NCBI GenBank assembly: GCA_030512295.1
Contig: JAULSR010000002.1
Coordinates: 7,192,001 to 7,256,000, forward strand
From: Bombardia bombarda
Taxonomy: Eukaryota > Ascomycota > Sordariomycetes > Sordariales > Lasiosphaeriaceae
Direction: 5' to 3'
DNA length: 64,000 nucleotides
Below the pieces are notes generated by a model that did no database searches, was not told where the DNA came from, and saw nothing but the letters and a program-made list of their open reading frames with translations. The position numbers were made by a program, and so were the translations under genes. Position 1 is the first letter of the stretch, and each line of letters begins with the position of its first letter. Below, one piece after another: positions 34,449 to 45,600 of the stretch.

Positions 34449-34997
34449 TGCCTCCTGCCCTCCGCGCGTCCGCACCGCGCCGCCGTCTTGTTTCACAACG
34501 ATACCAATTTTAAAGCCATACCCAGATGTATTTCTGTAAAAACATAAAGAAGGGGTGGGGAGGAACTTTCATGCCGATATCTGAATCATGTATCACCTGA
34601 CTAAAAAGGCAGTCTGACTCTCAGAGATGGTGTCTACATCGGTTTGGCTCTTTGCCCTGGGTAAGGCGTGGAATGCTGACAGGTCTCTAGCTGATTCACG
34701 GCGAGATAGATGGTATGGAGGGACATAGGCGCAGAGGGAATACTCACGAGGGTCGAGACATACGATGGGGACATAGGAATAATTGTTGAGTATGTGTCAT
34801 AATCTTAAGATATCTCTCCCATCCTTTTTATGTTGAGAGATTTAGATTTGTATTTTTGTAAATTTGTTTCATCTCATGAACCTCAAATAAGTGGTTCGTA
34901 CATAGAGAATTTCTTTCAATAGATTAGCTCACCAGAGTAGATACTTGCAGCATATGGGAAGATGAAGCCAGAGAATATCAAATGGGACTCATGCTAC
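34449..34997. other. Downstream flank of the pogo relic and 3' flank of the split dehydrogenase gene
   Basis: AT-rich toward the right, with no supported gene. It is the former 3' region of the dehydrogenase gene whose last codons start at 35,114 on the minus strand. Confidence 0.4.
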
Positions 34998-35114
34998 TAC
35001 CTTCTATTAACTGCTAACACACTAACAAACCTAAATCTCAACAACCAACTTCCCAAACTGCTTACCCCCCTTAATATCCTCAAACAACCCCTCAATAGCA
35101 TCCACACAGTCCAG
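34998..35114 (-). pseudogene. C-terminal fragment of a split MDR/alcohol-dehydrogenase-type gene
   Basis: On the minus strand from 35,114, 38 sense codons and a TAG follow in the frame of the larger fragment at 60,437-61,429. It begins LDCVDAIEGLFEDIKGGKQF and continues GKLVV, the usual C-terminal helix and strand of medium-chain dehydrogenases. The first five bases (CTGGA) are the target-site duplication of the retrotransposon that separates the two parts. The last dozen codons are less conserved-looking; a one-base slip near LVV is possible. Confidence 0.85.
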
Positions 35115-35586
35115 TGTTACGCCCAGACTCTCACACTGGTCCGTCAGGGCAAGGGTCTGTCGGTGTAGGGTTTATGTTGGCAGAGAGTTAGGTGCAACTG
35201 GGCAATAAGGGTGGCGTAAGGCGTGTTGCCTCTTCCTCTGAGAATCAGACAAAGACTTAGATTGAAAGCTGTCTAGGTAGGGACTGGTGTGAGCAGCGAG
35301 GGAAGCTCGCTGCTCCTAAATAATTCTCAAGCAACAGGCCGAGCCTGTTGGGGAGCTGTGTCCGGTGACTCGCTTGAGACACCGCATCACAGGTGCCATT
35401 CCAGGTGCCATCACCACCTGGTCGTCCAGTGTCCTCCTGCCCGCAGGTCCTGTGCCATTTGTCTCGGCGCCATTGCCCCGCGGTCAATTGTCTCGGGGTC
35501 GCTCCTGGCCTCGTGGTTCGCCGTGGTTGCGTGACCAACCGTGCTCACGTGCTTACAACGCTGACATGGCTTGGCAGGTTGTAACA
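35115..35586 (-). repeat. Element 1 LTR (3' LTR in element sense)
   Basis: 472 bp with TG..CA ends. Compared with its partner at 59,960-60,431 I count 18 differences, and in every one this copy has the C or G. It is therefore close to the unmutated state. Confidence 0.95.
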
Positions 35587-35602
35587 GGTTTCCCCTCCTT
35601 CA
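35587..35602 (-). other. Polypurine tract of element 1
   Basis: Read on the minus strand, AAGGAGGGGAAACC abuts the LTR beginning TGTTACAACC. Its position directly before an LTR start fixes the element as minus-strand and places the cargo gene inside the element, upstream of the 3' LTR. Confidence 0.7.
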
Positions 35603-35631
35603 TGGTCGATGTCCCAGAGACCGTACTAGTC

Positions 35632-37095
35632 TCACTCGTCCTCCTCGTCAAGCCAAGAGACGGTACCATCCGAATGCTTGTGGTAATAACGTCCGCTCAT
35701 GGCGTCCTTCTTCCAGTAGCTTCTGTGCTTGCTGACATGACCGGAAGACCCGTGGGATGACTGTGAGGACGAAGCTTTTCGCTTGCCTCCGCTGCTGTGG
35801 GTGGAACTGTGTGTGGAGGAGGGAGCCTTCGACGAATGTGGCGTCGAATGCGAGTGGTGCGAATGCGAGTGGTGCGATGTACTGTGCTTGGGCTTGGACG
35901 ACGTAGGGGGTGTTGGCTGGTAGACAGGTTGTGGTTCGACGACCTCGTACTCGTCCTCGTAAGCGTCCAGTGGTTCGGTGCCTGGTACAGGCAAGGACGG
36001 CACTTCTTCAGTGACAGGATGGGGACCGCCGTGGCGCTGCTGCTTGTAGTACTCCTTCAGCTGGTCTTTCAGCGCGTACGACTGTTCTCTGGCGCGGTCC
36101 TGGGCGTTCCTGAGGTGTTTTCGGCCTTCCTTGAAGCTTTCGTAGCTACCAGTGAGGTTTGTTGTCGAGACAAGACACTGGTGGTACTCCAGCGCGCCTT
36201 CGTCTTCTTCCGATGGGGCGGCATAGTGTGCGTACAGATTGAGGTTCGTGCCGTCTGTGGTGAATGTGGTGACTGACGCGTGTCCAGGGGGGTCCTCTTC
36301 TCCCATGTAGGCGAGGGCCTGGTTTCTTGCGTGGACCATCGCAGCTCCGCCATAGGCGCTTTGCATTCTCGCTTCTCTCATGTCTCCGGCAGGGCCCTTC
36401 CATTCTCCGGCTATCTGCGGTAGCGTTATAGAGCGAGGGTCGTCCTGGTAGAGCGCAGCCCCAGGAATGTAGTCGTCGACTGGGAACGGGCGGTACTCTT
36501 CTTTTTCGAGTCCCTCGACGAAGTCCGGTTGTGGGGCGGACAGACCGTTATTGAATCCAGCGTCTTTCGGGAGGTTCGTGAATGCTCGGTTGTAGGCGTC
36601 TGGGTAATTCGTGGGGTACTCCTTTAGTAGCCGCTTGCTTGTTGCGACGACAATGGTGGATTCGTTGCCGGCTCTGTCGACCCGGTCGACGTAGTTATTG
36701 TATATCGACTCTGGCGGCGAGGCAGTGGCTCGGGATTTGGCCTGCTGTTGGCGAATGTCTTCGAGATTGTTGGCCAGTCTCGAACCATGCGGGTCGAGAA
36801 TGCCGTTCTTGCGGGCTTTGTCGGCGAATCCTGTCGACGTTGTCGACGTTGTCTTGGTCTTGGTCGATCTGGAATCGTCCGAGGGGTCTGAGGATTTCTT
36901 CTTACCTATCTTGTTGAAACGTGCGAGGTTCTGTCGTGTCAATCGTACTGGCTCCGAAGTCGGGCGCGTCGTTCGTGCTCGCTTTGCCTGTGGTTCGGCG
37001 TCGTCGTCGTTGTCTAGCTGTCGTTTTCGTGACGGTGGGTTTGCAGGAACTTGCTCTACTTGCGAGAGCTCCGGGCGAGTTTGCGTCTCGTCCAT
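35632..37095 (-). CDS. Intact cargo gene in element 1; DUF7924-like, possible PD-(D/E)xK-type core
   Basis: An uninterrupted 487-residue GC-rich frame on the element's own strand, starting 275 bp downstream of the ruined chromodomain and ending 45 bp before the 3' LTR. Residues 20-70 are basic (KRARTTRP), a likely nuclear signal. A well-folded-looking core spans ~95-350: PESIYNNYVDRV, then LSAPQPDFVEGLEKEE, ITLPQIAGEWKGPAGDM, QSAYGGAAMVHARNQAL and GTNLNLYAHY. This pattern resembles a large fungal family that I remember as DUF7924. P190-D191, E231-x-K233 and Q245 would fit a PD-(D/E)xK nuclease-like core; that is inference. The tail (~380-465) is His/Ser-rich, and the end has a WKKDAMSGRYYHKHSDGT block. 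No signal peptide or membrane segment is seen, so it is not an envelope gene. It lacks the stop-generating transitions that destroy neighbouring pol. Confidence 0.8.
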   Translation of the reverse strand: MDETQTRPELSQVEQVPANPPSRKRQLDNDDDAEPQAKRARTTRPTSEPVRLTRQNLARFNKIGKKKSSDPSDDSRSTKTKTTSTTSTGFADKARKNGILDPHGSRLANNLEDIRQQQAKSRATASPPESIYNNYVDRVDRAGNESTIVVATSKRLLKEYPTNYPDAYNRAFTNLPKDAGFNNGLSAPQPDFVEGLEKEEYRPFPVDDYIPGAALYQDDPRSITLPQIAGEWKGPAGDMREARMQSAYGGAAMVHARNQALAYMGEEDPPGHASVTTFTTDGTNLNLYAHYAAPSEEDEGALEYHQCLVSTTNLTGSYESFKEGRKHLRNAQDRAREQSYALKDQLKEYYKQQRHGGPHPVTEEVPSLPVPGTEPLDAYEDEYEVVEPQPVYQPTPPTSSKPKHSTSHHSHSHHSHSTPHSSKAPSSTHSSTHSSGGKRKASSSQSSHGSSGHVSKHRSYWKKDAMSGRYYHKHSDGTVSWLDEEDE

Positions 37096-37369
37096 AATGA
37101 AGAACGAAAGAAAGGGGGACCTCCTTTCCTAATGAGCTGGTCGATAAAATAGGCCGTTTATGTTTGGAATTTCGTTCGGGCGTTATAGTTGATTGGGCGT
37201 GGACGAAAATTTTTAAACAACAATAGGGGCGGTTGCCAATGATTGGTCCTCGTGATTTCGTTCGTAAGGGGTTGTTTACGTAACCGTCCAGTGAGGTGGT
37301 AGGGTTAGCGCCGCGTACCGCGTCGCGCACCGCGTCGGGGTGTTTTCGTTAATCGGTGGTATTATGCTA

Positions 37370-38813
37370 GCATGCCCTACGCGTTGGTCAAATGGTCAAG
37401 CGGCTCCCATGTGTTCTTGTCGTTGCCCTAGTCCTTTTATTTTATAAGGTACTCTATCTACGGTCCTTTTCCGTAATAATCAAAGATCTTTTCAACCTTT
37501 TGCTCTTCTTTATTTTCGTTTTCGAGTTTTATAGTTTTGTCGAGCTTTACCCGTAGTAAGGTTGGTTTTAAAAGTAAAATATAAAAAATCGGGTAGATCT
37601 ATATTGACTATAATAAAGATAGTTCGTAGTTAGTGTCCGAAATCTTTCGTTTAATTTTAAATAGTTTAAAATATTTATAATCGAGTTTCTTATTTAGTCG
37701 TTTTGATTTAATATTTTTATAAACGAAATAAACTTTATTTCCTTTTTTAAAAAATAATTTTTTTATTTTTTATTTATTAACGTATTTTATTATACATTAT
37801 TAAATAAATTAAAGATTTATCTTAAGTTTTTTATATAATTATTTAAATTATTCGGCCGTTTTTATAGCTATAGAAGCATTTTTTATTTTTTTAATTTCGT
37901 TATATACTATAAATATATATTTATAATTAATATATATTAATATTTTTTTCGTAAATTTATTAAATACGTTATTATATACGAATTATATTAATAATAAGAA
38001 TTATATTTAATTGTTTTATAAATAATTAATATAATATTAAAAATATTATTTTAATATTTAATTCGTTTTTTTTATTTATTTGTTTATTTAAGGGTAAAAC
38101 GTTATAAATAAACGATATTATATTCCGAATTATATTATAAAAGTTTATTAAAAATAATTAATAAAAAGCTTATTTTTATCGAAAATAAATTTTCGTAGTA
38201 TTTTATAATTTATTATAATATTTTATATAAATATATAAATAAATTAAAACGTATTTCCGTCTTTAATAAAAGGAATAAAATATAAATATTTAATAAATTA
38301 ATCGATTATTATTAAAATATTATTATATACCGTTTATATAAAAAGTTTAATCGAAAGGGGTAATCCCGTAATAAAATTTAATAATATTAAATATTATAAT
38401 ATATCGGATATTTAAAATAGTCGGAGTTTTCTATAAAGTTTATATTTAAAGGTTTTACTTTTTTTATAATTATAAATTACTTATTTAATTTACGCTTTAA
38501 TTCCTTTAAACTAATAATATTATTAAAAATATTAATAAGTTTTTTATATTTTTTAATAATTATATACTTTAATTTTATAAATTTTTTTAATTAATCGGGT
38601 TTTATTTTTAATAATAATAAATACTTTATATTTAATTATTAAATTCCCTTTTAAATCCTTTTATAATAATTAATTTTATTATAAAAATATATTTAGTTCG
38701 AAGTTATTACGTCGGCTAAGTATATTTATTCGCTTATTTTTAATACTTTTTTTATAAATAATTATAAAGTTAAATTTCGAAAAAAACTTTATTTATCGTA
38801 TTTAATATTTATT
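37370..38813 (-). pseudogene. RIP-destroyed integrase and chromodomain of element 1
   Basis: Read on the minus strand. The integrase catalytic core is recognisable at 38,400-38,100 (fragments such as NFITGLPLS and FIKYLYFIPFIKDGN). A chromodomain-like end lies at 37,510-37,370 (IEYLIK, then NTWEPLDHLTNA, with TAG codons where Gln or Trp is expected). Many stops arise from CAG, CAA and TGG. The portion between the RT relic at 57,512 and this integrase appears to lack room for RNase H. Confidence 0.75.
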
Positions 38814-39031
38814 TATTACGGGCCTAGCCCGCTCCTAAGCGTAAAATAGCTCGTGGGGTACTAGCGCCTTGGCGCCAAGGCATTAGCACGTGATAGCCCC
38901 TTAGTTAGCATCTTAGTTAGCACCTTAGTCAGCTTTCCTAAGGATAAAACCTTGGCTTAAGCACACGGATAGTTAGTTCCGGCGTACAACTACAATTATT
39001 ATAAAGTGTACTTAAGGTTTAGCCCGTTACA
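38814..39031 (+). repeat. Element 2 5' LTR
   Basis: 218 bp, aligns end to end with 57,294-57,511. The start TG has become TA by G-to-A. Confidence 0.88.
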
Positions 39032-42000
39032 ATTAGTTGCACCTTAACTGCACTGCGCGTAATTATTTTCCTATAATCTTTCCGAGATTATTAAAAAGCC
39101 CTTTCCTTACGTTATTATAAGATCCTTTTTATATTTTCGCCGACCGAACGGTCGCGAAATGTTTATATGTAGCGTAGTATACTAAAGCTTTTTTAAAAGA
39201 CTAATTCGGGCGCTTTATTAGCGTGCTATATCTTTAGACCTAGCAATTAAAACGACCCACTTGCTACCAAAAAAATTCCTAACTAATTAAAGCATTTAAC
39301 TAAGTATTATTAATATTTCTAAAACTATAATTATAAATTAATAACTACGATTAATCCCCTAATAAAATAAGTACTTTAATATTTATATTTATATTAATTA
39401 AATTAAACTAACTTATTATAGTTATTTTTATTTTACTTATAAGCTCCCCGGCCACGGACCCCCCCTCTTAAGCAACTTAAAAAGCAATTTTTATGAAATA
39501 CCTCAAAAGATTTAACTTTTTTTACTTTATCCAAGCTTTAAATAATATAAATAATAATATAAATTATTTATTTATTAACTAGCTTCCTCTTAAATTCGTT
39601 ATAAAAACTATCGAATTAATTAAAAAAAACAAGAATAATATAAACTTTAAAACTTTTTAAAATATTTTTATTTAAATTAATATCGTTATAAAAGTTATTA
39701 TCGATTAAAAAAATACTTTTATTAATTAAAAAAACAAATATTTTTTATAAATTAATAAATTTAAAAAAAAACTTATAATATTATAAATTAACGTTATTAA
39801 TTTTATTAAAAAAAGTAATAAATTATAAATTATTTATTAAAAAGTTATAATTAAAAATAATATCCGTTAAAAGAATTTAAAAAATTTTATAGTTTAAATT
39901 AATAATATTTAAATTTAAATTAGCTAAATTTAAATTAAATATAACGGAATAATTATTAAAATCGATAACTTTCGTAATAAAAAGATTCCCGTTTTTAATA
40001 TTTTAATTTTTTAACCCCTTTAATAACGTCCGCCTTTAAAATTTAAAACTTTTATAAGAAAAAATAAAAACGTTATAAAGAATTAGCTTACTTTCGAAAA
40101 TTAAAAAAGTAAAATCTTGGATTACTTCGTTCTTAATTTATATTATTTTTTTAACGAACGTATTAAACTTATTTTTATAAACGTTTATTTAAAAAGTAAA
40201 ATAATAACTAATATTTATAAAAAGATAATTAATATTAAAATTAACAAGCATTTTTTAATTTTTTAGCGATAAAAAACGGTAACGGCTTTCCTTAAAATGC
40301 TTGCTAACCGCTTCGCGAACGTTAATATAACTATAAAAATATAAATAAAATTCGATAAATTTATTTAATCGGGCGAGTTTTTTAAATTTATTACTTTTTT
40401 TTAAAAATTCGATATTTTAACCGATATTATAAATATAAACCCGTTTAATAAAATTATTTACTTTACGTAAAAAGTTTTAATAAAAATACGTAAATCTTTA
40501 AATTATAATTCTAATCCCCCGGGTAATAAAAACTATAAAGGATAATATAATTATTTTACTAGTTTAATAGTTAATAAAAAAAAGCTAAAAATTATTAATA
40601 AAATTAATAAAATTTAAATAATTAATAATTATTAAAAGTTTTTATTTTTAATTATTATAAATTTAAAAACAAGCGAGTTAATAAACTTTAATATAATTAA
40701 TTATAAAATAAAAAATTTATAATATTTACTTAAAAATATAATTTCCGTTACTATAATAATATATATATTTAATACGCTTATATTAGTTATATTTAATTTA
40801 ATTATAAGAATAAAGTAATTAATAAGCTTTAAATTATTAGAAAAGAACGTTTCGACCGATAAAATAATTTTAATTAAAACGCCGGCCGAAGTATTAATTA
40901 ATTTAACGATAATAATAAAAATTAAAACTAAAACTAATAAAATTAAAAAGGACGAAAAAGCTATAATAACGGTAATAATCGTAGCTATTATTAAAACGGC
41001 GGCTACGAAAGATATTTAGAAAGTGATAATTATTAAAATAACGGATTCTATAATAATAATTAATATTATTAAAACCGAAATAATAATTATTAAAGTTAAA
41101 ACGGAAAATACATTATATAAACGGCTATTAATAACCTTAAAGTACTTTTTTACCCGGGTTAATAATAATAATAATAACATTAATAATAAAGCTTTATTAT
41201 AAAAAAGATTAATAATTAAAGAAATTTACTGCTTTTGCTTTAAATCGTTAACGGAAGTTATAAATTAATATAATAAAAGAAAAAAAAAACTAATTTTATA
41301 TGATATAATAAAGTAATATTATAATTTAATTTTTTTTTTTTTATTTAATACTATAATAATATAAAATTAAAATCTTAACTTTAATAAACTTAAAATACAG
41401 CGGAAAAGTATTTATAAACATTATTTTAATATACGATTTATAATTACCCTTATATAAATTTATAAAACTAAAACCGTTAAAATTAATAAACGGAATAAAA
41501 AAAGCTTAGCTTATAAATTATATAAAATTCGTGCTTAAAATCGGCTATTATAAGGAATATATATAAATATTAATTACCGACTTAAATAAAAATCACCCTT
41601 TAATTTTTAGTTTTTTATAATTAAAATTATATAATTTTTATATAATATAAAGCGAAAAGTTTTTAATTTTTATTAATAAATATAATAATTATTATTTACC
41701 TTTAAAACTTCCTTACGTTTTAAAAAAAATCATTAAGGCGGGAGCTACCGTTTAATAATAATAATACAAAATAATATTAATAATTAATAAATAAAAAAAA
41801 ATATTTTATTAAATAATAATAAAAAAAGTCTTTAATAAAAGAAAACTAAAATAATTTATCGAACTTTATAAAACAAAAGAAATTATTTAAAAAAAAAAAA
41901 AACACCTTTATTAATTAAAATAATCGCCGGCGTAAGAAAAAAGCTTTTAATAACTTTTCGATACTTTATTTAAAATAAGCTTATAATAATTAACTTAAAT

Positions 42001-42387
42001 TTAATAAATAATTAAAATATTAAATTATTTAATATATAAAATTTCTTTTTTATAATAAAATAAAAAAAGGTATAAATTAATATATTTATTATAACGAAAC
42101 TCGAAAGAGTTATATAAACTAAAAATTTAATTTTTATATTAAAACTATCCGAAAAATTAATATATTAAATAATGCAAGGAAAAAAGGACCTAGAATATTA
42201 TAAATCTTTATTTTTAAACGAATATTATAATTTTATCGACTATTATTTTAATAACGTTATTTCGTTAAGGAAGATTATAAAAAAGGATGCTAAATAATTT
42301 TTCGTTAAATTAAATAAAAAATATATATTTAAAAAAAAGCTTAAAAAAAAAATCCCCGAATAATATTATAACTTTTTAAACGTATTT

Positions 42388-42626
42388 TGTAAGGACATCG
42401 GACATCCCCAAGCACATGCCAGTCATCACATCCCCAAGCACATGCCAGTCATCCTACCAACTATGTATATAAGCAGCGGCCCTCGCCCACCTTCCGTTGC
42501 GAGGGCCAGGTTGAAGTCTTACGCCAATACCAGTTATTGCTCGCCTTCCCAACTATCTTCATTGCTCGCCTGCCTAGTTGTCTTCATTGTGACCACCTTG
42601 ATCAGGCGTACCTGCCTTCTCTTACA
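42388..42626 (+). repeat. Element 3 5' LTR
   Basis: 239 bp with an internal direct repeat of ATCCCCAAGCACATGC. TATATAAGC at 42,464-42,472 is a likely TATA box for the element. Confidence 0.93.
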
Positions 42627-45600
42627 ATTCTTCAACCTCCATATACCACACGGTAACGATCGAGCCGGTCACTATGGTAGGCAACAACCGCGGGAAAGGA
42701 AGAGCCACTCCTTAAGCTGGCCCGTTACGGAGGACCGCCTTCGAAGACTTTAAGAATATCGATAGTTAGACTCCCGATCACTAAGAAGAAGGAAAGTCCC
42801 CAACCATAAAAGCCCAACCAACGCTAGAACTCCTAGCCACCCCCTCTACCATGGACACCCAACAGTTCCAAACCATAATAATACAAGCCATGGCCAGCGT
42901 CTCCACTAGTCTCGGTAACCTCGGCGCCACTCTAGCTAATCTTAATAATTAGGGAGGGCCGTTTTAGCCGAAAAACGACCGCCCCTTTGCCTACGCGGTT
43001 AGCAAGCTAAAGGTTGACGCCTCCTTTTAAGACAAGAAAGATTGGATCCAAGCTATAGAACAAAGGAATGCCACCCGCCAAAATCAACCTTAGTGGCTCC
43101 AGGTCTAATAGGCTAGCACCTGGATGGAACCCGAGATACAGCAGCAGTGGCGGGCCTACTAGAAGCAGCTCTATAACGGAGATTTCAAATAAGTTATATG
43201 GCGGGAATTTAAGGACTACGTTAGTTCGAACTACCTCGGTAATAAGTCTAGCGAGGTCTAGGCCCATAAAGACTAGCTAGTATATAGTCAACACGGCAGA
43301 TTTCCTTAGGAATTTTACCGGGAATGGGCTGTATTAGTCCGACGCCTCCTTAGAATGGAGATCGACAGCACCTTTATAGGTCGGGACTATTAAATCAAAC
43401 TTAACCGCTTTTATTATAACCGGTATATTAAGGCCGTCCTTAACGTCACTTTAGCCAAGGATTATGCCGAATGGTACGAATGTATTTAGCTCGTTAAATC
43501 TTATTTATAGAATGGTAATGACCGAAATGCTTACCGTAAGAGGCTAGGCTCTTTTACTAGCCCTAGCGAGTCCCGGAAATTGCTACGTATTATAAAAGAA
43601 GCTTACTCGGGACTTCGCTACGACAAAGCCCGGACCTAGCGTAGCGAACTCCGAGACGTACCTATAAAAGACTCCCTCCCTTCGTACGGACCCCTTCCTC
43701 ACGCATTACCAGCCACCCAAACGCCATCCCGCACGAGAGAGCCTATCACATGCTATAACTGTGGCAAACTAGGGCATATACAACGCCAATGTACCACCCC
43801 GCGCACTACAGCTACGCCAGGCTCGGACGCCCGGATCTAAAACGTCGGGATCGAGGATAACGATGACCCCGGTAATCTATATCTCGGCCCCTCCGATTCG
43901 GAGGACGACTTGGGAAACGAGAGGCGGTAGACGATAACCTTGATCGATCTACCCAAACCATTTACAAAAGGGTGAAGCCAAGCCCCACTTTTATTATCCA
44001 AGGCGGCACTTGCTCCCGGCGCCGCGGCCAAAAGGCCACCTCGTTAGCGGTAACTATCGACGCTAATACGGGGGTATAAATTAATTACGTAGATTACCGG
44101 TTTTGCCGAGTATACTATATCCCTGCCCTTTTAGAAGTTAAGGGTTTTAACTTGCCGCAACTTATTAACCTTAACGGTAGCCGGATAAAGAACTACGGTA
44201 TTTTTTACCTTACTTTTTAACTTATAAATCTATACGGGAACGCCCGCTCCATTTCCTAGTTCTTCTATAGGGTTAAACGGCCGAAAGGGTCCCCGTTAAT
44301 ACTATAAGGAAACCTAGGTATAGGATTTAAAAGTATAACTCTCTATACTACCCTTAACACCTTCGAATAAGGTCGTTATTTAAAGATCTTACCAAAGGAA
44401 GTCGCCTAAGACGTTTTCGATAGCGCCCCCGCCTTCACCGCTATAATTTCTAACGTTATCATCGGACCTAAAAAAAGCTATATCGATACATTCGACGGCC
44501 TAAAGCTAAAGCTAGGCCTAGCACCTCTACCCCTAAAACTCGCCCACCGTATAGCTATTTTTTTAAAGCAAGCAGCTCGAAAACCTAACACCTTCGAAAG
44601 AGCCGAGCATTATATCGATTTAATAAAGGGATTTATATTACCGTAAGGTTATATTTACTTATTTAATTAGGCTTAGTTCGACGAACTAGCCTTTTATATT
44701 CGGGAGAACCTCGCTAACGGCCGGATTGTAAAAAATAATAGCCTTGCTAGTACTTTTATTATTTTTATCTTTAAAAAAAATAAGATTATACGTTTATACG
44801 TAAATTATAAAAAGTTAAATAGGATTATTATTAAAAACTAATATCTATTACCGTTAATTAACGACCTTATAAACCGCTTTATTAGTACTCGGTTTTTTAC
44901 TAAGCTCGACTTAAAAAATATTTACTATTAAATTAAAGTTTATAAAGTTAATTAATAAAAAACTACTTTTAAAACCTATTATAAATAGTTTAAATATATT
45001 ATTATATTATTCGAATTAACCAATACGCCAGCCACCTTCTAAATTTATATTAATAAAGCTTTAGCTAATTTAATAAATATATTTTATATCGTTTATTTTA
45101 ATAATATCCTTATTTATTCCGTTATTTACGAAAAATATACCTATTATATCTTAAAGGTCTTCGACCGCTTTAAATAAGCTTAGCTTTTTATTAAATAATC
45201 GAAATGTTCCTTTTATTAAAACTAAATCGAGTTTTTAAGTTTTATTATTAATTATTAAAGTATTTCGATAAACCCGGGGCGAATTAAAGCTATTTAAAAA
45301 TAGCCTATACCTTAATTAACTAAAAAAATACAAATCTTCTTCGGGTTTATTAACTTTTACCGCCGGTTTATTTACGGGTATTCTAGAATTACCGCCCTTA
45401 TTACTGCCTTGTTAAAAAAAGAAGCGAATTTTTTCCGGTGGCCGCTAAAGGTTAATATCGCTTTCGAGCAATTTAAATCGGTTTTTGGCTAAGCCGACTT
45501 TTTAATTCATTAGGAATTAAGCCGCTAAACCCGAGTCGAAACGGACGTTAGTAACTAAACGATTTTAAAGATTTTCTTATAACTAATTAATTTATAATAA

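Noticed and set aside
34339..34539. 66-codon Lys-rich frame overlapping the transposase end
   Set aside because: Overlaps the main transposase frame. It may be the original C-terminus after a frameshift, but nothing decides this.
35289..35760. Open frames over the left LTR of element 1, with a near copy at 60,210-60,605
   Set aside because: They lie within the duplicated 472-bp LTRs, overlap in several frames and run out of the LTR into unrelated flanks. LTR sequence, not genes.
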